Part shown: piece by piece, positions 15,471 through 23,336 of the stretch | Numbering within the stretch: the stretch's first letter is position 1 | Layout of the letters: each line of letters begins with the position of its first letter | From: a virus | DNA: 64,000 nucleotides | Reading direction: 5' to 3' (one strand) | IMG/VR virus record: IMGVR_UViG_3300034104_004584 | Span: 126,001 to 190,000 of that record | Translations under genes and position numbers: made by a program | The notes under the pieces: model-generated | Database searches by the model: none | Told to the model about the DNA's origin: nothing | Seen by the model: the letters and a program-made list of their open reading frames with translations, nothing else

Positions 15471-18400
15471 ATGAAACTAAAATCACGTAATGGATCTTGG
15501 ATCCTTGTATTGCTATTCCTGATAGCTTGGATTTCCCCAATAACAGCAAGGGCTACTAGCACTCATGTCTCTGTGCCAAATGCTGGCTTTGAAGACGGCA
15601 CACTAACTGGCTGGGACAGAGGTTCACAGACTGGAACACTTGGTTCGTCAATCGACGGCAACGGAACTGGCGTAACTGTCTTTAGTGGTTCTAGATTATT
15701 TAGTCACGGCGCACGTAATGCGATGGGTAATCCTTCAAGTCCGTACTATGCACCAGCAGTTGCTGCAGGCACTTGGACTTTTTCACCAAAGAACGCAACA
15801 TACGCAGCACTGCTTCAACCAAAGGGAGAGCAGACATTTACTCAAGCTGCTGTAGCACTTGGACTCTCTGGAAACCAAACATCACAGGTAACAAGCATGC
15901 TATCATCACAAGCACAGGCATCAGGATTTGGTGGAGGCAATCCTACCGATGCTGCGTGGATTACTCGTGAAGTAGAGCTCACTGCTGGTATTACTTATAC
16001 AATGGCTTGGAACTACATGGCTACTGATTATGTTCCGTTCAATGATGGCTCAATAACTTCGCTTGTTCCTGTCACAGTTGCATCGACTCCAATAATAACA
16101 GTCAACAACTTCGAGCAGTCGTATGCTCTTCTTGGTTTCTCTAACCCGGGAACTGGCGACTACTCAACTAACTCGTACGGCTCAACTGGTTGGCAAATGT
16201 CAACATACGAAGTCTCAGTTACCGGAACTTATAAGCTTGGCTTCACAGTATTTAACCTCGATGATACTGCACTTTCACCAGTCTTAATGGTTGACAGTGA
16301 ACTTGGCACAACACTCTCGTGCGATCAGGTTGGTGGCTCATGTGAAACATTTGGTGGCGTTGAGCCCAATAATGAGACAGCTCCAACTCTTCCTCCGACT
16401 ACAACAACAGAGCCAGCACCAACGACAACCACAACAACCCTTCCTCCAGCAACATCTCTTGAAGTAACAAGCCTTGATGACAATACTTCCGCTGGAACAT
16501 TACGTTGGGCAATCACACAAGCAAACGCTCAGAGCGGTGGTATCTACGACAGCATCACATTTGCTGATGGTCTTGTGGGAACAGTTACTCTTACTTCAGA
16601 TCTTCCAGCAATTACACAAAGCGTGTCAATCACTGGTAATGGCATGGCTAGCACAATTATCGATGGCGATAATCTTTATCGTGCTATATATAACAATGGC
16701 CAAAGAACCATCACTATCAGCGATATGACATTAAAGCAGGGGAAGAATACCACAGGCGGAATTGTCTGGACAAACCAAGGGGCACTTACAGTTACTAATG
16801 TCAAGTTCACAGCCTCACAAGGTTACGCATGGTATCAACAAAATGGCACGGTTACATCATTTAACAACTGCCAGTTTACTTATCTTAGCGGTGGCATAAG
16901 TTCCGACCACGGTTCAACTCCAAGTGCAAAGAGTCTCAACGACGCTGACTACACAAACAGAGTGTACATTAATAATTCATTGTTTACAAATAACGGAACA
17001 GCAGTTGGCACTGAACGATTTGTAAAAGTAAACAACTCCACATTTAATAATAACGGAGTTGCACTTCAACTTCAGGGTCTTAACCGCCAGCAAGTATTAA
17101 ATTCCACATTTACTGACAACTCATCTGCAGTCTATATGTTCTCATGGATGCCGACTCAATGGGCCTATGGTGCTGACAACCAGTTAGTGGAAGGCAATAC
17201 ATTTACTCGCAACACATCTGCAATCAACTTTAATAACTACTTTAATAATGGATCCAAAACGTATAACGATACTGGCGCTAACTCTTGGTCAACAGCACGT
17301 AACAATACGTTTGATGATAATATTACAGATATTGTTGGTGGGTTTGGAATCGTTGATGATTCAAATACAGTTGTAACTACAACAACTACAACAACTACTA
17401 CCACGACGACTACGACCACGTCTACTACCACTACTACGACTATCGTTCCGACTACAACTACCTCTGAACCAGAACCACAGCCAGAAATAACCACCACCAC
17501 AGTATCTCCTCCTACTACTAATATTCTTGAAAAAATATTTGAACCAGTAGATACTCCAGAAGTTGATCCAACTCCAGTTACAGTCCCAGAACAGGAAGAA
17601 GCTCCTGTGGAAACAGTTCCTGAAGTAGTTATTCCAGAAGATACTCAGGATTCAGCTAATGAAGCAGTAGAAGACATATTTAAAAATACAGATAACGCAG
17701 AAGAGCTAGGTGCTGCGGTCACAGATGCCCTAGATAATGCTGACTCTCCTGAAGAAGTTGCAGCTTTAGTTACATCTCTTCTTGATGGTCCTTTAAATAA
17801 TGAAGAATTTGCAGCCGTTGTTGACTCTGTGTTTGCTGATGATCTTTCAACCGAAGAATTAAGTGCAGCTCTCGATGCAGTTTTTGCTGAGCCATTGTCT
17901 GACGAAAAATTTGCTGAGGTAATTGATGCAGTATTGGACTCTCCTCTTACCGATGAACAGTTTGCTGAAGTCGTAGACATATTGGAATCTGACACCGTTA
18001 GCGAAGATCAGGTCGCTGATGCTGTTGATAACATCTTAGAAAATGGTGTCACTGAAGATCAGGCTACAGAACTTGCTACCAGTGAAAAAGTCTTGGAGAG
18101 CATTGATGGTGATCAAGCTTCCGAAATCTTTGCTGAAATTCCAGTAGACGAACTTTCAACCGAGGAAGAAGCAGCCCTTGTTGAAGCTGTGACAAACGCC
18201 CCAGAAGAAATTAAAAACGCTTTTGAAGAGACAATTAACGTCTATGCAGAAGGACTGGACGACTACGTTCCAGTTGGATCCAATGTAGACGTAGCTTCTC
18301 GTAGAACTCTTTTGGCTGCCAGTGCTGCTTTAGCTGCAGCTACAGTTGGCGTAGGCGCGGGCACAGCCACAGGTGGATCTAGTCCATCTGGTCCATCAGG

Positions 18401-18809
18401 TGGTTCCAGAGGCTCTGGAGGCGGTTCTGGAGGATCTGGAGGGGGCTCTGGAGGATCTGGAGGAGGCCCTGGAGACGGAGGAAACAGCAGTGCTAGAAAG
18501 GGTGACGAAGACCCTGAAGGAGAAGAAGAGGACACTGAAATAGAGGGTCCAGAAGATCAAGAAGATAATAACTTTACAAGAAACAGTATATTTATATACG
18601 AGGAGGGAACAATGAAAAGAAGATTTAGTCCTTGGGGCTTTATCAAAAAATTAGCCAGGGAGACTTCAGCATTGGCGTTTACCATTTCTGGTAGCGTTGT
18701 GGTGTTTGCCACTCTGTCAGGAGAGACTAGAACTATCACCATCATAGCCACCAGCTGTGCATTTGTGGTTCATTATATTCACGCAATGATCAAGAATGAT
18801 GAAGATTAA
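15471..18809 (+). CDS. Giant exported beta-helix/adhesin-like protein
   Basis: 1112 aa. Signal peptide (LVLLFLIAWISPITARA) at the start, a jelly-roll-like domain (about 30-270), a right-handed beta-helix (about 330-640) with repeated NNSTF-type turns, poly-Thr linkers, a tandem acidic repeat (about 720-920) with units like LSDEKFAEVIDAVLDSPLTD, a Gly/Ser linker and a membrane-like C-terminus. A signal peptide is odd for a virion fibre; it may be shown on the host surface or be a host-derived adhesin. No in-frame CGG. Confidence 0.8.
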   Translation: MKLKSRNGSWILVLLFLIAWISPITARATSTHVSVPNAGFEDGTLTGWDRGSQTGTLGSSIDGNGTGVTVFSGSRLFSHGARNAMGNPSSPYYAPAVAAGTWTFSPKNATYAALLQPKGEQTFTQAAVALGLSGNQTSQVTSMLSSQAQASGFGGGNPTDAAWITREVELTAGITYTMAWNYMATDYVPFNDGSITSLVPVTVASTPIITVNNFEQSYALLGFSNPGTGDYSTNSYGSTGWQMSTYEVSVTGTYKLGFTVFNLDDTALSPVLMVDSELGTTLSCDQVGGSCETFGGVEPNNETAPTLPPTTTTEPAPTTTTTTLPPATSLEVTSLDDNTSAGTLRWAITQANAQSGGIYDSITFADGLVGTVTLTSDLPAITQSVSITGNGMASTIIDGDNLYRAIYNNGQRTITISDMTLKQGKNTTGGIVWTNQGALTVTNVKFTASQGYAWYQQNGTVTSFNNCQFTYLSGGISSDHGSTPSAKSLNDADYTNRVYINNSLFTNNGTAVGTERFVKVNNSTFNNNGVALQLQGLNRQQVLNSTFTDNSSAVYMFSWMPTQWAYGADNQLVEGNTFTRNTSAINFNNYFNNGSKTYNDTGANSWSTARNNTFDDNITDIVGGFGIVDDSNTVVTTTTTTTTTTTTTTTSTTTTTTIVPTTTTSEPEPQPEITTTTVSPPTTNILEKIFEPVDTPEVDPTPVTVPEQEEAPVETVPEVVIPEDTQDSANEAVEDIFKNTDNAEELGAAVTDALDNADSPEEVAALVTSLLDGPLNNEEFAAVVDSVFADDLSTEELSAALDAVFAEPLSDEKFAEVIDAVLDSPLTDEQFAEVVDILESDTVSEDQVADAVDNILENGVTEDQATELATSEKVLESIDGDQASEIFAEIPVDELSTEEEAALVEAVTNAPEEIKNAFEETINVYAEGLDDYVPVGSNVDVASRRTLLAASAALAAATVGVGAGTATGGSSPSGPSGGSRGSGGGSGGSGGGSGGSGGGPGDGGNSSARKGDEDPEGEEEDTEIEGPEDQEDNNFTRNSIFIYEEGTMKRRFSPWGFIKKLARETSALAFTISGSVVVFATLSGETRTITIIATSCAFVVHYIHAMIKNDED
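18405..18482 (+). repeat. Short tandem repeat encoding a Gly/Ser linker
   Basis: Repeated GGAGG.TCTGG units encode a GSGGGSGGS-type linker in the giant exported protein. Likely a flexible hinge and a site of length variation. Confidence 0.7.
18612..18809 (+). CDS. Possible independently translated membrane protein (internal start)
   Basis: An in-frame ATG at 18612 is preceded by GAGGAGGG at ideal spacing inside the giant gene. It would make a 65-aa product with a basic start (MKRRFSPWGFIKKL) and two hydrophobic segments, holin-like. The following gene is also holin-like. The long protein has no stop before it, so both products are possible. Confidence 0.5.
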   Translation: MKRRFSPWGFIKKLARETSALAFTISGSVVVFATLSGETRTITIIATSCAFVVHYIHAMIKNDED

Positions 18810-18820
18810 TATAATAAATC

Positions 18821-18829
18821 ATTACTATA
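18821..18829 (+). promoter_or_regulatory. TACTAT-type putative phage promoter element
   Basis: ATTACTATA just before the ribosome site AGGAGGG of the holin-like gene; 10 bases to the start codon. Confidence 0.5.
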
Positions 18830-18839
18830 GGAGGGTAAG

Positions 18840-19086
18840 TTGAAAACTCTAAACAATATTATTTTAAGAATTGTAGCAACATTCGCTGCATCTGGACTGA
18901 GTGTCATAGGTGCCGGAGCTATAGCTGGAGTTCCCTTGTGGAAAGCCTGCTTTATGGCTCGGAATGGCTGGTGTTGCTACAGTAGTAGAAGGTTTATCTA
19001 GAGCTTTCTTAGATGATGGAAAACTTTCTGCAGCTGAAATAAATCAAGTTTTTAATAAAGTAGATAAAAAATCTAAAGCAGAATAA
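18840..19086 (+). CDS. Holin-like membrane protein, requires +1 frameshift
   Basis: 81 aa with the shift, TTG start after AGGAGGG. N-terminal part has membrane-like stretches (ATFAASGLSVIGAGAIAGVP). At the in-frame CGG 18960-18962 the 0-frame gives 12 unrelated codons and stops; skipping C18960 gives GMAGVATVVEGLSRAFLDDG and KLSAAEINQVF, which matches the layout of small actinophage holin-like proteins (helix, then a D-D-G-x-L-s-x-A-E-I segment). Likely controls lysis timing. Confidence 0.75.
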
Positions 19087-19105
19087 AAAGACTTGAGGGT
19101 CTTTT
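19086..19105 (+). terminator. Probable intrinsic terminator
   Basis: AAAAGAC (19086-19092) pairs perfectly with GTCTTTT (19099-19105) across a 6-base loop; begins at the stop codon of the holin-like gene. Confidence 0.6.
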
Positions 19106-19131
19106 AAACATGAAAGGATGTGGTTGAGGCC

Positions 19132-19854
19132 ATGCCTAATTTTTATAATAGACTTCGTGCTAGAAAATTTAGTAGTGCATCTGATACGGCAGTAGAGATA
19201 TCACCACACGATAGTGCTACTCCAAATTTTACCATAGATGCAGGTGGTAGATTAAGCTGGTCTTCTGGATCAGCCAATGCTGATACTAATCTTTATAGAT
19301 CAGCATCTGACGTTTTAAAAACTGATGATAGCTTTGATGTAGCTTCAGGAAGAGCATACAAAATAGATGGGGCAGATATTTTAACTGCTACCTCTTTGGG
19401 GTCTTCTGTAGTTGGATCTTCTTTAACTTCTGTAGGAACTCTTTCTTCTTTATCTGTATCTGGAAGAACTGATGTCGCAGAAATAAGAGAAGTTGTGTCC
19501 AGCGTTTCTGTATCGTCGGGCACACTAACTTGCAACTATAATAACGCTGGCGTTTTTTATATTGAATCCATGTCTGGCGTTGATGCAAACTTTGCAGTTG
19601 ACATCACTAACATCCCAACCGATAATAATTATGCTATAACTATCTCTATCATAGTTAACCAAGGAGCTACGGGCTACTATCCTTCTACTTTAAAGATAAA
19701 CTCTGGTGGATCAAATGAAACAATTAGATGGGTAAACGACACAGCTCCTTCAGTTAATGCCAGCAAGATAGATATTTATAACTTTACTTTGATAAGAGTT
19801 TCTTCCGCATGGGTTGTGCTTGGCAGCGCAAGTAATAACTACGATACAATTTAG
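19132..19854 (+). CDS. Tail/fibre structural protein
   Basis: 240 aa from ATG at 19132 (a GTG at 19120 is the alternative). Contains LGSSVVGSSLTSVGTLSSLSV, the beta-repeat common in tail-fibre shafts, and a beta-rich C-terminal domain. Likely part of a receptor-binding fibre, with the Tyr/Thr/Arg-rich protein that follows. Confidence 0.75.
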   Translation: MPNFYNRLRARKFSSASDTAVEISPHDSATPNFTIDAGGRLSWSSGSANADTNLYRSASDVLKTDDSFDVASGRAYKIDGADILTATSLGSSVVGSSLTSVGTLSSLSVSGRTDVAEIREVVSSVSVSSGTLTCNYNNAGVFYIESMSGVDANFAVDITNIPTDNNYAITISIIVNQGATGYYPSTLKINSGGSNETIRWVNDTAPSVNASKIDIYNFTLIRVSSAWVVLGSASNNYDTI

Positions 19855-19862
19855 GTTTTATA

Positions 19863-20817
19863 ATGCCATTCATAGGTTCAATATCAGGCTCAAGGTCCCG
19901 GTAGAATATTTCCACTTGGAGGAAAGCCAGCAATTATTGGTCTTGTTGCTTTGACAGCAGGAGATGCTACCGATACTTTTTCCTGGTCGCCACCTCAAAA
20001 TAATGGGTTAGCTATAACTAAATATGGCTACCAAACCACCACCGATAACGGATCTACTTGGAGTTCTGAAACGGAAGTATTGTCAACTTCCGCTGTATTA
20101 AATACTCAATATAGTTTATCTTCTTTTAAAATAAGAGTTAGAGCTTTTAATGCTGCTGGTTGGGGAGAGTACAGTAATGCTTCATCTGGCACAGTAGCAT
20201 GGACCAACGTTACAGGAACAGACACTCAAACTGATACAGTTTGTGGACCAGATGGCTGTAGTGAAACTGATACCGACACAGTTTGTGGTCCAGCTGGATG
20301 CAGTGAGGCTGAAGGTCAATACTGCACCTGTGGGGCACAGTATAGATTCAGAACTAGAACCAGTTCAAGAACAAGAACAAGAACAAGAACCAGTTCAAGA
20401 ACTAGAACTAGATCCACACAACAATACACAAGAGTTGGATCTACATCATCTACAATTTCATATGGTTCGTACGGCGCCTATAGTAGCTACACCTATAGTG
20501 CTTGGAGTGCCTACTCAGCATATACTGATTATACGTATGGTAATTGGAGTGCATACGGAGCATATGGAGCTTGTGATGGCACTGGTACATGGGAAGATTA
20601 CTTTGATTTCGTAACCACTAGTGTCACTGGAGGCACATATCCATATGTAACTGGTACAATATGGGGATGGGTTTATTCAGATGCCGCTGGCAATGCTATA
20701 TATACTTGTGGTGGTGGGTCTGGCCTTCAAGCTCCTGGAGGAGTTCAAAAGTGTAACAGAACAGGCGTTAATAGGGTAGTTGGCACAGATGGATGCGTCT
20801 ATCCAAGTTGTTGTTAA
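19863..20817 (+). CDS. Tail/fibre protein with FN3-like domain, requires +1 frameshift
   Basis: 317 aa with the shift. The 0-frame from ATG 19863 reads 12 codons (MPFIGSISGSRS), then CGG (19899-19901) and TAG. Skipping C19899 gives GRIFPLGGKPAIIGLVAL and an FN3-like domain (SWSPPQNNGLAITKYGY). Next come two CGP(D/A)GCSE repeats, an Arg/Thr/Ser-rich stretch of SRTRTR units and a Tyr/Ser/Ala-rich segment with W-S-A-Y repeats. Probably a host-binding tail component. Confidence 0.8.
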
Positions 20818-20832
20818 TTTTAAGGAGTTTAA

Positions 20833-21027
20833 ATGAAACATTTTATATTAGTGGTTGACGGAGAAGTAGCTGGGGAATTACCAGTGCCTAGGGTTGACTT
20901 TCAATCCGATTCAATAGATAAATTGATAGCTATATTAAGTAGTGATCCAAAGGTAATTTTATCTGACGAACCAGTCTTAGAAGGTTCTACATGGGATGGA
21001 CAAGAGTTTACTCCTCCTGTAGAATAG
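20833..21027 (+). CDS. Hypothetical small protein
   Basis: 64 aa, AAGGAG 7 bases before ATG. Beta-rich start (KHFILVVDGEVAGELPV), as in small tail-chaperone-like or base-plate proteins that follow fibre genes, but no family is recognised. Confidence 0.6.
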   Translation: MKHFILVVDGEVAGELPVPRVDFQSDSIDKLIAILSSDPKVILSDEPVLEGSTWDGQEFTPPVE

Positions 21028-21031
21028 TATC

Positions 21032-21280
21032 ATGACTAGCCCTTGGCAAGAGTGGAAAAAGAAAAACGCAGAACGTCAGGCGACTGGCGTTGTTCGTCCG
21101 TGGGATTTTTTTAATCCTGATACTGAATACTCAGATCAGCCGCTAGCTTTAGAGCGATGGAATATTTGCGCAGAGTGCCCCAAGCTGCAAAAAACAACTG
21201 GCACATGTTCTGAATGTGGATGTTTTATGAAATTAAAAGTTAAACTACAGGAAGCAATTTGTCCACTGGATAAGTGGTAG
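21032..21280 (+). CDS. Small zinc-ribbon phage protein
   Basis: 82 aa. Segment WNICAECPKL...GTCSECGCFMKLKVKL..AICPLDKW, a conserved C-x2-C...C-x2-C-x-C pattern known in many tailed-phage structural regions (DUF6171-like). Ends the rightward tail operon and converges with the leftward gene ending at 21281. Confidence 0.75.
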   Translation: MTSPWQEWKKKNAERQATGVVRPWDFFNPDTEYSDQPLALERWNICAECPKLQKTTGTCSECGCFMKLKVKLQEAICPLDKW

Positions 21281-21634
21281 CTATTCGTTAATTAATTCTT
21301 CGGGTATAATCCAAAGTTTACATATAGCTTCTGGTTCTATTTTTCCAGCAACTATTTCACACGCCCCGCCACCAATAAAATAAACACAGTTAGCACAGAT
21401 CAAACCTTTTTCTTTAAAAGGATTTAAAGCTGCAGGAGCATAGTGTGCACCGTTAGCTTTAGAAGAATGATCAAACATACCGTATTTCTCTACAGTATCT
21501 TCGTACTGTTCATACATCATCTTTTGTCTGTCAGTTAAATTTCCTTTAACGTCGTTGCCTTCTTCTTCATCTTCAGGAGATTCGTCTTCTGATTCTTCGT
21601 TCTTAGAATATTCTGATAACCAATAGTTACTCAT
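21281..21634 (-). CDS. HiPIP-like four-Cys protein, paralog 1
   Basis: 117 aa. Acidic N-terminal half with NYWLSEYS start; C-terminal motif CANC..F.GGGACEIV...I.PEAICKLWIIP. The spacing (C-x2-C, C, C, then L-x-x-I-P) resembles a HiPIP-like fold seen in phage structural proteins. A related protein at 21900 starts NKYWLAEML. Flanks a ferredoxin. Confidence 0.7.
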   Translation of the reverse strand: MSNYWLSEYSKNEESEDESPEDEEEGNDVKGNLTDRQKMMYEQYEDTVEKYGMFDHSSKANGAHYAPAALNPFKEKGLICANCVYFIGGGACEIVAGKIEPEAICKLWIIPEELINE

Positions 21635-21900
21635 TATTTAACCTCAATAAAAATACATTCGCCAGGACACTCTTCGGCTGATTCTATTACATCGCCAAAT
21701 AAGTTCTCTGGAACAGTTGCCATTCCTTCTGCCATCTTATAGGCAGGGCCGTCAGATGATCCGTCGGCACCGAGTAAGTTTGGCCAAGATGCTTCCTTGA
21801 CATAGGCGAGGCCATTGTCATGCATTGCAAAAATGTCAGGTGCAATTTCTGTACAAAGCCCATCTCCAGTGCAGAGATCTTGATCAATCCAAACCTTCAT
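21634..21900 (-). CDS. Ferredoxin, single Fe-S cluster type
   Basis: 88 aa. DQDLCTGDGLCTEIAPDIF at the start and ECPGECIFIEV at the end give the C-x5-C...C-x3-C pattern of actinobacterial [3Fe-4S]/[4Fe-4S] ferredoxins. Would carry electrons to a host or phage oxidoreductase. It lies between two Cys-motif paralogs with which it overlaps or abuts, so the three are probably co-translated. Confidence 0.85.
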   Translation of the reverse strand: MKVWIDQDLCTGDGLCTEIAPDIFAMHDNGLAYVKEASWPNLLGADGSSDGPAYKMAEGMATVPENLFGDVIESAEECPGECIFIEVK

Positions 21901-22217
21901 TATTTTCTGCCAGACTTTACAACACCATCAGGTATAGCAGCTAAGCGACAGTAGCCACCATCTTCAACCTGCTGAGCCACTATTTTGCAGACACCATTAC
22001 CCTCATAGAGAGCACAGTTTCCACATTTGACGCCTATAGAAAGATTATCATTTTCTGACGCAGGAACGTATCCAACCCAGATGCCATTGCCGTCATCATT
22101 TGAAAGCTTGCCATACTTTTTAGCTATACCCATTAAGGCATTAGCAAACTCTTGTTCAGCTGGAGGAAGTGTATTCTCCATCTCTTCTAGCATTTCTGCT
22201 AACCAATATTTGTTCAT
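21900..22217 (-). CDS. HiPIP-like four-Cys protein, paralog 2
   Basis: 105 aa. Same layout as the protein at 21281: acidic helical start, then KCGNCALYEGNGVCKIV...GGYCRLAAIP. Likely binds a metal or Fe-S cluster. First gene of the leftward three-gene unit. Confidence 0.7.
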   Translation of the reverse strand: MNKYWLAEMLEEMENTLPPAEQEFANALMGIAKKYGKLSNDDGNGIWVGYVPASENDNLSIGVKCGNCALYEGNGVCKIVAQQVEDGGYCRLAAIPDGVVKSGRK

Positions 22218-22262
22218 ATTATTCCTTTGTATTTATTAGAAAAGTATACAGCCAGAGATACA

Positions 22263-23054
22263 TCATCCATCTGACATTAATGAATCTCTAATAGCATTTT
22301 GTCTATTTAGTTCTCGCGCTTGTTGTGTTACTGCATCTTTTTTCTTGCCAGCAATCCATCCAGCAGCACCAACAAGAGAAGCCATTCCTAGCATTCTTAT
22401 ATTCTTTGAACCTTTAACTCCATCAAGCACAGCTCTTGAAACTTGTCTACCATAGTCCAGCAATTCATCAGTCATGCCACCTACTTTAGGACCAGCTGTT
22501 GTGCTAGGCAAAGCAGAAGCAGGGGGAGGAACAGCTCTACCAGCGCCTTGTGAAATCTTTTGAGCTTGACTCGAAGTGCCTGCAGTTGAAACGGTATTTG
22601 CTGCAGATGAAGTTGCACCTGTTGGTATGACTGGAGTAACAGGAGAAGTATTTGCACTACCTACTATTGTAGTTGATACCTGAGCAGTTGCTTGACCAAC
22701 AGTAACGCCACCTTTTCTTTTTGCTGCAGCATCATTAAAGGCATCGATGACTACGTCAGCTAATTCCTCTTTGCCCTTCTTAGAATCACCAAGTACTTCT
22801 TTAGCCTTGTCTTCTATCTTTCCTTTTACGGTATCAACAAGTTTATCTTGAGCTTTTTCTAAAACAGTTTCAGAAGGGCTTTCTTCTTCGCTGGTTTCTT
22901 GAGTAGGAGCTTTGACTTTTGGAGTTCTTGAATCAGCAACTGGCTTTCCAGTAACAACTGCTTCAACAGTTTTCTTAACAGGAGCAGATGTTTTACCTTG
23001 GTCTTGTCCAACTTCTACTTCGCCACCGGCTAAATCAGATGATTCTTCTTCCAT
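22263..23054 (-). CDS. Low-complexity protein with C-terminal membrane segment
   Basis: 263 aa, Ser/Thr/Lys/Glu-rich, disordered-looking N-terminal two thirds, then a helix (VGAAGWIAGKKKD) and basic tail. Location among virion genes suggests scaffold-like or internal virion protein. No family recognised. Confidence 0.6.
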   Translation of the reverse strand: MEEESSDLAGGEVEVGQDQGKTSAPVKKTVEAVVTGKPVADSRTPKVKAPTQETSEEESPSETVLEKAQDKLVDTVKGKIEDKAKEVLGDSKKGKEELADVVIDAFNDAAAKRKGGVTVGQATAQVSTTIVGSANTSPVTPVIPTGATSSAANTVSTAGTSSQAQKISQGAGRAVPPPASALPSTTAGPKVGGMTDELLDYGRQVSRAVLDGVKGSKNIRMLGMASLVGAAGWIAGKKKDAVTQQARELNRQNAIRDSLMSDG

Positions 23055-23066
23055 TATCTTACCTTA

Positions 23067-23279
23067 TTAAGCTATTTCTTTAGCTGGAATACAGCCTCTA
23101 TTACAATAGGTACTAGATCCATCTTCGTATACTATACCTTTAATTATACTTCTATTGCACTTGGGGCAAGTAAATGGTTTCTCTGGAACTCCATAATAGA
23201 GAACTGCTTTTCCTGGAAGTTCTTTTTTAACTTCTTTAACATTCGTAATGTTTCTTTTTGCTGGTTTCTTACCGGCCAT
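23067..23279 (-). CDS. Small zinc-finger protein
   Basis: 70 aa from ATG 23279. Cys pattern FTCPKCNRS...YCNRGC (C-x2-C then C-x3-C) suggests one zinc site. Divergent from the structural gene at 23337. Confidence 0.65.
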   Translation of the reverse strand: MAGKKPAKRNITNVKEVKKELPGKAVLYYGVPEKPFTCPKCNRSIIKGIVYEDGSSTYCNRGCIPAKEIA

Positions 23280-23298
23280 GACATACCTCCACACATAG

Positions 23299-23307
23299 GT
23301 TACTATC
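23299..23307 (+). promoter_or_regulatory. TACTAT-type putative phage promoter element
   Basis: GTTACTATC 29 bases before the ATG at 23337, within the divergent intergenic space. Confidence 0.45.
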
Positions 23308-23336
23308 TATATAGTAATCTAAAAAGAAGAATTTCT

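Noticed and set aside
17374-17466. Microsatellite-like ACT/ACA tract
   Set aside because: It encodes a poly-Thr linker inside the exported protein.
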